10,496 bases of DNA from Acidilobaceae archaeon (GTDB lineage: Archaea > Thermoproteota > Thermoprotei_A > Sulfolobales > Acidilobaceae): NCBI GenBank assembly GCA_026985385.1, contig JALSQM010000088.1:1-10496 (forward strand), written 5' to 3'. The notes under the pieces are model-generated. The model was given only the letters and a program-made list of their open reading frames with translations. It did no database searches and was not told where the DNA came from. The position numbers and the translations under genes were made by a program. Of the stretch, positions 1 to 6,667 are shown piece after piece; the stretch's first letter is position 1; every line of letters begins with the position of its first letter.

Positions 1-626
1 ATAAGAAGATATTCCTTGATAACCCCGTCATTAGAGCTAGGCTTGAGGGTGTAGGTGTGATACCCCGTAACCTCGCTATAGAACTCGGCATAGTCGGACC
101 TAACTTGAGGGCCTCAGGAGTAGAATATGACGTCAGGCTTGCGGAGCCCTATGAGGCCTATGGAGAGCTAGACTTCGAGATCCCAGTCTTCGAGGAAGGC
201 GATGCCCTAGCGAGGACATGGGTGAGGGTCGAGGAAATAAGGCAGAGCTTAAGGATCCTCGAGCAGGTGGCCGACAAGCTAGACAAGATGCCCCGGGAGG
301 GTGTCATGCATGATAAGTTCTGGGCTAAGGCCCCCAAGCTCTACAAGGACGTGTACGCCAAGGAGGGCAGGGTGAAGCTAATGCCCCTCTTCGCAACGCT
401 AAGGGTGCCTAAGGGTAAGGCCTTCGCACGCGCGGAAGCGGGTAGGGGGGAGATAGTCTACTATGTTGAGAGTGACGGTGGTATGACCCCCTACAGGGTT
501 AGAGTAGTCTCCCCCTCCTTCAGGAACGCCATCGTATTCAAGTACATAGCCCCCGGCCACAAGTTGATGGATCTCCCAGCAATCTATGGTAGCATAGACT
601 ACTTCCCACCCGAAGCCGACAGGTAG
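1..626 (+). CDS. nuoD: NADH-quinone oxidoreductase-like subunit D, C-terminal half (partial at left edge)
   Basis: This is the 49 kDa subunit of complex I. It sits in the peripheral arm at the membrane junction and, with NuoB, forms the quinone reduction site. The reading frame is open from base 3, so the GTG at 57 is internal. The frame upstream of it reads KKIFLDNPVIRARLEGVGVI, which is NuoD family sequence. About 207 residues are visible, roughly the C-terminal half of a ~400-residue protein. The motif LGIVGPNLRASGVEYDVR matches the family's LGLTGPNLRASGVDYDLR. The C-terminus reads LPAIYGSIDYFPPEADR, corresponding to the bacterial AIIGSLDPVMGEVDR. The C-terminal Cys-x-x-Cys of NiFe hydrogenase large subunits is absent, so this is a Nuo/Fpo-type subunit and not a group 4 hydrogenase. 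It is followed after 3 bases by nuoH and is clearly part of the same operon. The quinone-site residues of the N-terminal half lie outside the window. Confidence 0.95.
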   Translation, partial: KKIFLDNPVIRARLEGVGVIPRNLAIELGIVGPNLRASGVEYDVRLAEPYEAYGELDFEIPVFEEGDALARTWVRVEEIRQSLRILEQVADKLDKMPREGVMHDKFWAKAPKLYKDVYAKEGRVKLMPLFATLRVPKGKAFARAEAGRGEIVYYVESDGGMTPYRVRVVSPSFRNAIVFKYIAPGHKLMDLPAIYGSIDYFPPEADR

Positions 627-629
627 GGG

Positions 630-1682
630 GTGGTGCTCGTGGGCTGGATATCCGTTATAGGGGAATGGTTCTTCTGGCCCCCCTTCTTCCAGCTAGTAAT
701 AGCCCCCGGCCTAGTGGCCGCACTCGTAATAGTGATATTCATACTCTGGTTCGAGAGGAAGACAGCGGCTAGAGTGCAGATGAGGGTTGGCCCATACAAT
801 GTCAGCCCCCGCCTGGGTGGCGCCCTGCAGCTGATAGCGGATCTCGTGAGATACTCTTTCCAAGAATTCATTATCCCCTTCACCGTCGATAAAGCCGCCT
901 ACGTGGCGGCGCCGCTCCTCATGCTGATAGCTACAGTGCTCCCGGCAGCGGTGATGCCTATGTCGCCCGTTCTACCCTACTCCTACAGCTGGCCCAATAT
1001 CATGGAGTACAACCTACTGCTGGCGCTGGCCCTACTAACGATCTCACCCATATTCACCGTGGCCGCTGGCTGGGCTTCTAACAACAAGTTCTCACTCATA
1101 GGGGCGGCGCGAGAGTCCTTCATGATAACGGCGTACGAGCTCATATTCATAATAGCGGTTCTAGCCACGGCGGCCCCCGTGCATAGCTATGACATAGTGA
1201 GGATAGTGGAGGCGCAGAGGACGTGGAGGGTCATGGCTCTACTTAATCCGCCGGCCTTCCTCGCGGCCTTGATAGCTGTGCTCATGAGTACGAGCGGCTT
1301 CCCCTTCGAGATACCTGAAAGCGAGCACGAGGTAGTAGCTGGGCCCTTCACGGAGTACTCCGGTTTAATGTATGGAGTCGAGATGGGTGCAGCTTACATT
1401 AAGAGATACATTATGAGCGTCCTCATGGCACTAGTCTTCTTCAGCGGCTGGAAGCCGCTGGATCCCACTCCAGGTGCAGGGGTCTGGTCGGGCTACGTCG
1501 CCCCGCTTGTCGTGGTGCTGATAAAAGCTACGATAATAATGGCGGTGATAAGCTTCCTGAGGGCAGTCTACGGGAGATACAGGCTAGACCAGGCCCTCCA
1601 CCTAGCCTGGCGCCTCGCCTTGCCCCTGGCCCTCATAGGCTATGCTATAGGCCTCCTCTATGGGTACCTGGGGGTGTTGTAG
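630..1682 (+). CDS. nuoH: NADH-quinone oxidoreductase-like subunit H (ND1 homologue)
   Basis: This membrane subunit anchors the peripheral arm and forms the quinone chamber and the first part of the proton path. It has 350 residues with about eight hydrophobic segments, close to the usual 320-350. Family signatures are WFERKTAARVQMRVGP (residues 40-55), GWASNNKFSLIGAARE (147-162) followed by the conserved Glu170 in AYELIF, and EIPESEHEVVAGPFTEYSG (227-245), the acidic loop facing quinone. The C-terminal RYRLDQALHLAWR (316-328) matches the family's FRYDQLM..GWK. The start is uncertain: GTG codons lie at 630, 633 and 639. The G-run around 626-633 would serve GTG 639 best as a ribosome site, while 630 gives the longest protein. 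The gene is spaced 3 bases after nuoD and 2 bases before nuoI. Function is secure; only the start is open. Confidence 0.96.
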   Translation: MVLVGWISVIGEWFFWPPFFQLVIAPGLVAALVIVIFILWFERKTAARVQMRVGPYNVSPRLGGALQLIADLVRYSFQEFIIPFTVDKAAYVAAPLLMLIATVLPAAVMPMSPVLPYSYSWPNIMEYNLLLALALLTISPIFTVAAGWASNNKFSLIGAARESFMITAYELIFIIAVLATAAPVHSYDIVRIVEAQRTWRVMALLNPPAFLAALIAVLMSTSGFPFEIPESEHEVVAGPFTEYSGLMYGVEMGAAYIKRYIMSVLMALVFFSGWKPLDPTPGAGVWSGYVAPLVVVLIKATIIMAVISFLRAVYGRYRLDQALHLAWRLALPLALIGYAIGLLYGYLGVL

Positions 1683-1684
1683 GG

Positions 1685-2248
1685 ATGCCTCCGAAACCCG
1701 CGCATAAGAGGGTTCCCCTCTACGGCTTCCTCTCCGCGGTTAAGGGTAACCTGGAGGCCCTGACAATAGGGTTGAAGTACTTCCTCAACCCGAACAGGTC
1801 AACGCTCCATTACCCCAGGGAATACATAAAGCTGAGGCCCGGCTACAGGGGCTATATCGTGTTAAACAAGGCTAAGTGCATAATGTGTGATTCCTGCGCT
1901 AGGATATGCCCGGCTGCCGCCATGAAGATGGTGCGCTTCCAAGCACCCGACCCTAAGAGGCCCGGTAAGATGAAGCTCTATAAGTACCCCGTGATAAACT
2001 ATCAGCGCTGCATATTCTGTGGGTTCTGCGTTGACGTATGCCCCACTGAAGCGCTGCGCCACGTTCCCGCTCATGACGTCGTCTATCTGAACCTCGCGGA
2101 GATGGAACTGGACCTCGACAGGTTCCAGGTCGAACCCAAGAGCCCCGCCGAGGTTGAGGGAGGAATACCCGTCAAATACATCTTCGACCCAGACCGTGGC
2201 CTCGTCAAGGTGAGGGCCACAGAGGGGGGTGGGGGAAGTGGCGGTTGA
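1685..2248 (+). CDS. nuoI: NADH-quinone oxidoreductase-like subunit I, 2x[4Fe-4S] ferredoxin
   Basis: This peripheral-arm subunit carries the iron-sulfur clusters equivalent to N6a and N6b and passes electrons to NuoB. It has 187 residues. Two canonical motifs are seen: CIMCDSCARICP (Cys65, 68, 71, 75) and CIFCGFCVDVCP (Cys109, 112, 115, 119). The N-terminal stretch LEALTIGLKYFLNPNRSTLHYP (33-54 region) matches the NuoI pattern of an amphipathic segment followed by a 'YP' motif. The ATG at 1685 is preceded by GGGGGTG at 1670-1676 inside the end of nuoH, with an 8-base gap. The tail ends in a glycine run (GGGGSGG). Its DNA is also the ribosome binding region of nuoJ, so the tail may exist partly for that reason. 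Because no NuoG or NuoF lies between D and H, this may be the entry point for electrons from a ferredoxin-like donor (inference). Confidence 0.97.
   Translation: MPPKPAHKRVPLYGFLSAVKGNLEALTIGLKYFLNPNRSTLHYPREYIKLRPGYRGYIVLNKAKCIMCDSCARICPAAAMKMVRFQAPDPKRPGKMKLYKYPVINYQRCIFCGFCVDVCPTEALRHVPAHDVVYLNLAEMELDLDRFQVEPKSPAEVEGGIPVKYIFDPDRGLVKVRATEGGGGSGG
2224..2235 (+). promoter_or_regulatory. G-rich ribosome binding site deciding the nuoJ start
   Basis: A run of G residues broken only by T2230 lies just before GTG 2238 and inside the coding end of nuoI. The GTG at 2229 falls within this G-run, so it is unlikely to be the start. GTG 2238, 3-9 bases downstream, is favoured. This is inference from spacing only. 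Confidence 0.5.
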
Positions 2249-2729
2249 GCATATACCCTTATATGTAGGTATACTTGGCGGTATACTCGTGGTACTGGCT
2301 TACTACATAACTGTCGCTAAAGACCTAGTATACGCTAGCATAGCGTTGGCCCTCCTAGGCTCGTTTAACGCCGCCCTCATAGCCCTCCTAGGGTTCCCCA
2401 TAGTAGCTGTATTCGTGGTTATAGTCTACGTAGGAGCAGCGGTGATGTTCATAATAATTGTTATCTCTATGCTCGGAGGCGAGCAGAGGGAGCAGAGAGA
2501 GGAGTTCAGAGGTGTTTCGACGGGCCTACTAGTTGCAAGCGCCCTCCTCACAGTACTTGCCGGCGCGGGGATTTACCTAGTCTACTCAAAGCCGGGCACA
2601 TACACGGTATCAAGCGTATCCCAAGTACTGGCTAGCCGCTACCTCCCAGCACTCGGGGTACTCTTCGTGGCCTTGGCGGCGACGCTGGTTGAGGCTATAT
2701 CGGTAGCTAGGAGGTTGGAGCAGCAATGA
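2238..2729 (+). CDS. nuoJ: NADH-quinone oxidoreductase-like subunit J (ND6 homologue)
   Basis: This membrane-arm subunit lies next to NuoH and NuoK; its TM3 takes part in coupling quinone reduction to pumping. From GTG 2238 it has 163 residues (166 if the in-frame GTG at 2229 is used). It has about five hydrophobic helices: roughly residues 8-26, 30-51, 54-78, 94-118 and 137-155. The segment ALLGFPIVAVFVVIVYVGAA (residues 49-68) matches the conserved TM3 of NuoJ (LLGAPFLAAVQVLVYAGA). The loop after it, GGEQREQREEF, is strongly charged. The gene overlaps nuoI by 11 bases at its start, and its TGA overlaps the nuoK ATG (ATGA), so translation of I-J-K is probably coupled. The single J-type gene covers the whole domain; it is not split. 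Confidence 0.92.
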   Translation: MAVEHIPLYVGILGGILVVLAYYITVAKDLVYASIALALLGSFNAALIALLGFPIVAVFVVIVYVGAAVMFIIIVISMLGGEQREQREEFRGVSTGLLVASALLTVLAGAGIYLVYSKPGTYTVSSVSQVLASRYLPALGVLFVALAATLVEAISVARRLEQQ

Positions 2730-3034
2730 CGTGGGAGGCTGTATCGGCTGAGGTCTTCATGTTCGCTGTAGCACTCGCAGCTATAGGGGCTTACGGGGTA
2801 TCGGTCACCCGGAACCTACTGCGCATTTTACTGTCGATAGAGGTGATATTCAACTCCATCCTGCTAATGGTTGTGGCAATGCTATCCGCATACCCCGCCC
2901 TGGGCTCCGCATTCTCGATAGTCTTGATCTCCATAGTCTCAGCTGAGGTAATAGTGGTTGTAGCCGTTCTTGTGGCGTATTACAGGTTGTCGAGAAGCTT
3001 TGAGACCACAGAGCTGGAGGAGGGGGGTGTGTAG
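2726..3034 (+). CDS. nuoK: NADH-quinone oxidoreductase-like subunit K (ND4L homologue)
   Basis: This small three-helix membrane subunit carries part of the central proton pathway. It has 102 residues, the normal length. The motif TRNLLRILLSIEVIFNSI (residues 28-45) holds the conserved TM2 Glu39 (E. coli Glu36). SIVSAEVIVVVAVLVAYYR (69-87) holds the TM3 Glu74 (E. coli Glu72). Both functional acids are therefore present. ATG 2726 overlaps the nuoJ stop and has AGGAGGT at 2709-2715 upstream, with a 10-base gap. The tail ELEEGGV is encoded by the G-rich sequence that also serves nuoM as its ribosome site. Confidence 0.95.
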   Translation: MTWEAVSAEVFMFAVALAAIGAYGVSVTRNLLRILLSIEVIFNSILLMVVAMLSAYPALGSAFSIVLISIVSAEVIVVVAVLVAYYRLSRSFETTELEEGGV

Positions 3035-3039
3035 GAAAG

Positions 3040-4596
3040 TTGACATTGATACTGGGCGGACCCCTACTCTGGTTATCCGTGATCCTACCCGTGGGAGCGG
3101 GCCTCATAGCGTGGCTCGCCGGCGTTGAGACCGAGGAGGCCTCGAGGCTCGCAGGAGGTATCTCGGCGATACTACTAGCAATACCTGGGGCCATAGTTGC
3201 CGGCCTCTACGCAGGCGGCCTAGTTTCAGAAGGCGTCCTAGACCCCTTCTACGCCACCTTCCACCGCGTAGGCACGATAGCGCTTGCCGTGGACGGCTTG
3301 AACGGCCCCATAGTATTAGGTGTATCGGCGGTCACAGCTGCGGTAGCCGCTTACAGTGTGCGCTACATGAGGGTTCGCATAGAGGAGATGGAGAGGGAGG
3401 GCGAGAGAGCGCCAGGAATGGGCCTGTACTTCTTCCTCTATAACCTCTTCGCTGCAGCCATGCTTGGGCTTGCCATGGCAACTAACCTCATACTATTCTA
3501 CGTCTTCCTAGAGCTAACTCTAGTGCCCTCCTTTCTACTGATAGCATACTGGGGCTACGGGGATAGGAGGAGGATCTCGCTCCTCTACTTCGTCTGGACC
3601 CATATAGGTGCAGTGTTACTCCTAACGGGTATAATTTACTACGGCGTGAAGCTCGGGACATTCGACTACCTCCGCGTACCGCAATTAAGCCCCGTCGGCC
3701 CTGTTGAGGCCGCTCTCGGGACGGCTGCTAAGGCGGTAGCACTCCTGATGAGTATAGGGCTCTTCATTAAGATGGCAGTCTTCGGCGTCCACATGTGGCT
3801 GCCCTACGCCCACGCTGAGGCTCCTACCCCAATCAGCGCGCTACTAAGCCCTAACCTAATCGGGCTCACCGGCTACGCCTACGCTAGATTCGTGATACCC
3901 TCGTTCCCATCAATACTGCTCGGCTGGAGGAACTACTTAGTCGCACTCGCATTCACGACGATAATATATGGCGGTCTCGTAGCGCTCACGCAGAGGGACT
4001 TCAAGAGGTTCCTAGCATACTCCAGTATAAGCCAGATGGGCTACATGCTTCTAGGCCTCGCGACCCTGACCTCCATAGGTATAGCTGGCGCTATGTTCCA
4101 CTACCTCGTGCACGCTATAGGAAAGGCCCTCCTCTTCATGACCGCCGGCGTGTTCATAACAGAGCTACACGGCCTCAGGGATATAAGGGCCATGGGCGGG
4201 CTGGCGAGGAGGTACCCGCTCACGGCAGCTCTAGCCTTGTATGGATTCCTGCACTTGTCTGGTATGCCGCCATCACCTGGTATATGGAGTGAGTGGATGA
4301 TCCTAGTGGGCCTTTACAGGGTCTACAACCACCCACTCTCAACGCTCTTCTCGATAGCACTCGTAACCGCTGTGGCGCTAACAGTCTCAGCGGCTTACTC
4401 CTTCATAACTATGAGGAGGATCTTCTACGGGCAGCCGAGGAGTGATCTGGCAAAGAAGGGAGCCGAGGTGCGGAACGTCCTCGTGGTCTCCATGTTCTCA
4501 CTGCTTCTAGTGGGCTTCCTAGTGTTCATACTGGCAACGCCTCTGATCAATTCGCTCATGAGGGTAGCCTCTCTACTCGTGATACACCTAGTCTAG
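3040..4596 (+). CDS. nuoM: NADH-quinone oxidoreductase-like subunit M (Mrp-antiporter-like proton pump)
   Basis: This is one of the three antiporter-like proton pumps of the membrane arm. It has 518 residues and about 14 helices, close to the usual ~500. Identity as M is suggested by FLELTLVPSFLLIAYWG with TM5 Glu158, and by LFIKMAVFGVHMWLPYAHAE with TM7 Lys244 before APTPISALL. Also seen are YSSISQMGYMLLGL (327-340), HAIGKALLF with Lys362, and PPSPGIWSEWMI with Glu418, the equivalent of E. coli TM12 Glu407. One family residue is missing: the TM8 Lys (E. coli Lys265) aligns with Gly275 in SPNLIGLTGYAYARF. The start is a TTG at 3040, 5 bases after nuoK, with AGGGGGGTG at 3021-3029 upstream; TTG 3046 is the alternative. 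The gene lies before nuoL, unlike the bacterial L-M-N order. Calling it M rather than another antiporter-like paralogue is fairly safe. Confidence 0.93.
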   Translation: MTLILGGPLLWLSVILPVGAGLIAWLAGVETEEASRLAGGISAILLAIPGAIVAGLYAGGLVSEGVLDPFYATFHRVGTIALAVDGLNGPIVLGVSAVTAAVAAYSVRYMRVRIEEMEREGERAPGMGLYFFLYNLFAAAMLGLAMATNLILFYVFLELTLVPSFLLIAYWGYGDRRRISLLYFVWTHIGAVLLLTGIIYYGVKLGTFDYLRVPQLSPVGPVEAALGTAAKAVALLMSIGLFIKMAVFGVHMWLPYAHAEAPTPISALLSPNLIGLTGYAYARFVIPSFPSILLGWRNYLVALAFTTIIYGGLVALTQRDFKRFLAYSSISQMGYMLLGLATLTSIGIAGAMFHYLVHAIGKALLFMTAGVFITELHGLRDIRAMGGLARRYPLTAALALYGFLHLSGMPPSPGIWSEWMILVGLYRVYNHPLSTLFSIALVTAVALTVSAAYSFITMRRIFYGQPRSDLAKKGAEVRNVLVVSMFSLLLVGFLVFILATPLINSLMRVASLLVIHLV

Positions 4597-4607
4597 GGGT
4601 GTGAGCC

Positions 4608-6662
4608 GTGGTTAGCCCCGTATTAGCTACCCTGATATGGGGGATCCCCTACATCGGCGCTGGTATCATAGGGATACTCTACGTTTTAGGTGTTAAGAAC
4701 GAGAAGGTGCATGGGGTGCTGTCCGCAGCATCGCTATTCATAGCTGCAATTCTAGCCACGATAGTCGGCTACCATGTCCTTGCGAGCGGGCAACCTATAC
4801 TCCACGAGTTCAAGTGGATACCCTCGATCAACGTGAGGGTATCTACATACATCGACGGGCTATCGGCTATAATGGTTATACTAGTCTCCTGGCTCAGCTT
4901 CCTCATAGGAGTCTATAGCATCGAGTACATGAAGGGGGACTGGGGCGTACCCAGGTACTTCTTCTTCTTCACATTCTTCGTTGGCAGCATGCTATTAGTG
5001 GTCAGTGCCAACAACCTCCTACTACTCTTCATAGGCTGGGAAGGCACGGGGCTCGCCAGCTACGCCCTCATAGGACACTGGTACACTGATGAGGAGGAGT
5101 ACTGGGTCGGCGTACCCGGTCGCAGGGCTATGGGCGTGCCCATGTACTTCGAGCCAAGCCACAGCGGGCTCAGAGCCATACTGTTCACTAGGGTTGGAGA
5201 TATAGGCATGCTGATAGGCATGGCTATAATGTACTACCTCACAGGCACACTCTCGATAACGGGGATAGCCGCTAAAGCGCCATCGTGGATGGCTTGGCTT
5301 GCCTCACACCACGTCTTGACGCTCACGCTAGTGCTCTTCACGCTGGGCGCCCTCGCGAAGAGCGCCCAGTTCCCCTTCCATGAATGGCTTGTAACGGCCA
5401 TGACCGGTCCCACTCCTGTCTCGGCGCTCATACACGCCGCAACCATGGTTAAGGCCGGCATATACCTGGTGCTACGCTTCGCGCCCATATTCTACTACGG
5501 CGCCCTTAACGCTCCAGCCCCCCTCCACGCCATAGTAGTTCATGACACCTACCAGTACTTCATGCTGGTAGCAGGTCTCGGCGCCGTCACAGCGTTCATG
5601 CTAGCTACCATGGCGCTGGTATCGAACGAGTTCAAGCTAATACTGGCATTCTCCACTGCCAGCCAGATAGGCTACATGTTCCTGGCTGCAGGAGCGGCTG
5701 GAATGTTGGTGGCCGAAGGCAATGTAGAGGGGTTCGCGGCCGGCGTCCTAGCCGGGCTCTCACACCTCATGAGCCACGCCGTCTTCAAGGCCGCACTCTT
5801 CCTGATATCCGGCTGGGCCCTCCACGTGGCCCATAGCAGGTTCATAGATAAAATGGGCGACTACGCCAAGTACATGAAGCTAACGGCGATCTCAATGTGG
5901 CTGGCCGGCCTAAGCCTAATGGGGATACCACCACTCAGCGGCTTCTTCAGCAAGGAGCTAACCCTGCACGCAGCCGAGGAGGCACACTTCCAGAGCGGTT
6001 TCCTCCTAGGGGCCCTGACGGCCCTCCTAACAGCCGCCTACACCACGAGGCTAATAGTGAGGGTCTTCCACATGCCGCCCTACGAGGAGCCCGAGCACAA
6101 GCCCCACGAGGCCCCTATACTCATGCTGGGCCCCTACTTCATTCTAGCTCTCGCAGCCCTAGTGCTAGGTGCATCGTGGTGGTGGCTCGCAAAAGTCTTC
6201 GCTAAGGCCGGCGAGCTAACTAGGGCCGGGCAGTTGGCGCTGAGAGTGCCAGCCAAGATGCTCATCGTGCACTTCACCCCAGTAGTCGACGCCGTCCTAG
6301 CAGGCGCTATTGCATCGATACTCATAGTATGGTACCTGTACAAGATAGCGGCTGTCAACTTCAGGGCCCTCCTAGCCAGGAGCGCGCTGGCTAAGGCGAC
6401 ATATGACTTCCTCTTCGACAGGTGGTATATAAACGCTGTGATATACATAGTCTTCGTATACGGCTTCGCCGGGCTAGCCCTCTGGCTCGCGGGGGTCGAC
6501 TTCGCCATAGACTGGTTCTACCATATAGGGCTCATAGCCTTCTTCGGGGCACTGAGCTTCGCCACTAGGGCCCTTCAGAGGGGCAGGCCCGACTACATAG
6601 TGTCAATGTACCTCTACATGGCTGGGATAGCCTTACTCCTGGCTTACATCCTGTGGAGGTGA
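4608..6662 (+). CDS. nuoL: NADH-quinone oxidoreductase-like subunit L (ND5 homologue)
   Basis: This is the distal proton-pumping subunit, which in known structures also carries the long lateral helix along the membrane arm. It has 684 residues, slightly longer than the bacterial ~610. Functional residues seen are Glu145 in FIGWEGTGLASY (TM5), Asp198 in FTRVGDIG and Lys251 in LGALAKSAQFPFHEWL (TM7). Further ones are His276 in PTPVSALIHAATMV (TM8), His386/His390 and Lys394 in SHLMSHAVFKAALFL, and Lys449 in LSGFFSKEL (TM12). Residues past ~500 are the extra helices and lateral-helix region, ending with PDYIVSMYLYMAG. The loop between GHWYTD and LFTRVGD (162-193) is about 19 residues longer than in E. 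coli as I recall that sequence. GTG 4608 follows GGGGTG at 4597-4602, 11 bases after nuoM. The last codons and stop contain the nuoN ribosome site. Confidence 0.96.
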   Translation: MVSPVLATLIWGIPYIGAGIIGILYVLGVKNEKVHGVLSAASLFIAAILATIVGYHVLASGQPILHEFKWIPSINVRVSTYIDGLSAIMVILVSWLSFLIGVYSIEYMKGDWGVPRYFFFFTFFVGSMLLVVSANNLLLLFIGWEGTGLASYALIGHWYTDEEEYWVGVPGRRAMGVPMYFEPSHSGLRAILFTRVGDIGMLIGMAIMYYLTGTLSITGIAAKAPSWMAWLASHHVLTLTLVLFTLGALAKSAQFPFHEWLVTAMTGPTPVSALIHAATMVKAGIYLVLRFAPIFYYGALNAPAPLHAIVVHDTYQYFMLVAGLGAVTAFMLATMALVSNEFKLILAFSTASQIGYMFLAAGAAGMLVAEGNVEGFAAGVLAGLSHLMSHAVFKAALFLISGWALHVAHSRFIDKMGDYAKYMKLTAISMWLAGLSLMGIPPLSGFFSKELTLHAAEEAHFQSGFLLGALTALLTAAYTTRLIVRVFHMPPYEEPEHKPHEAPILMLGPYFILALAALVLGASWWWLAKVFAKAGELTRAGQLALRVPAKMLIVHFTPVVDAVLAGAIASILIVWYLYKIAAVNFRALLARSALAKATYDFLFDRWYINAVIYIVFVYGFAGLALWLAGVDFAIDWFYHIGLIAFFGALSFATRALQRGRPDYIVSMYLYMAGIALLLAYILWR
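6655..6662 (+). promoter_or_regulatory. Shine-Dalgarno site GGAGGTGA for nuoN, embedded in the nuoL stop
   Basis: GGAGGTGA is a full match to the archaeal anti-Shine-Dalgarno sequence. Its final TGA is the nuoL stop codon. It lies 5 bases before GTG 6668, which makes that codon the likely nuoN start. The in-frame GTG at 6653 lies upstream of this site and is unlikely to be used. Confidence 0.75.
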
Positions 6663-6667
6663 TCGAT

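Noticed and set aside
57..59. GTG at 57 as a start codon for the first gene
   Set aside because: The frame is open upstream and encodes conserved NuoD sequence, so the gene is cut by the window edge and does not begin here.
1..626. Large subunit of a group 4 NiFe hydrogenase
   Set aside because: NuoD and these hydrogenases are homologous, but the C-terminal Cys-x-x-Cys nickel ligands are absent and the ending resembles NuoD.
2221..2245. Possible G-quadruplex in the G-run at the nuoI/nuoJ junction
   Set aside because: Only two long G-runs are present with no four-run pattern; a ribosome binding role explains it.
2850..3194. Open frame of 114 codons on the - strand across nuoK and nuoM
   Set aside because: It is antisense to two well-supported genes and has Pro/Ser-rich shadow composition.
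5897..6205. Open frame of 102 codons on the + strand inside nuoL
   Set aside because: It overlaps conserved NuoL coding sequence in another frame, has Pro/Arg/Gly-rich composition typical of a shadow frame in GC-rich DNA, and matches no family.
6134..6508. Open frame of 124 codons on the - strand inside nuoL
   Set aside because: It is antisense to the NuoL C-terminal helices, which are clearly coding; no recognisable domain or own ribosome site.
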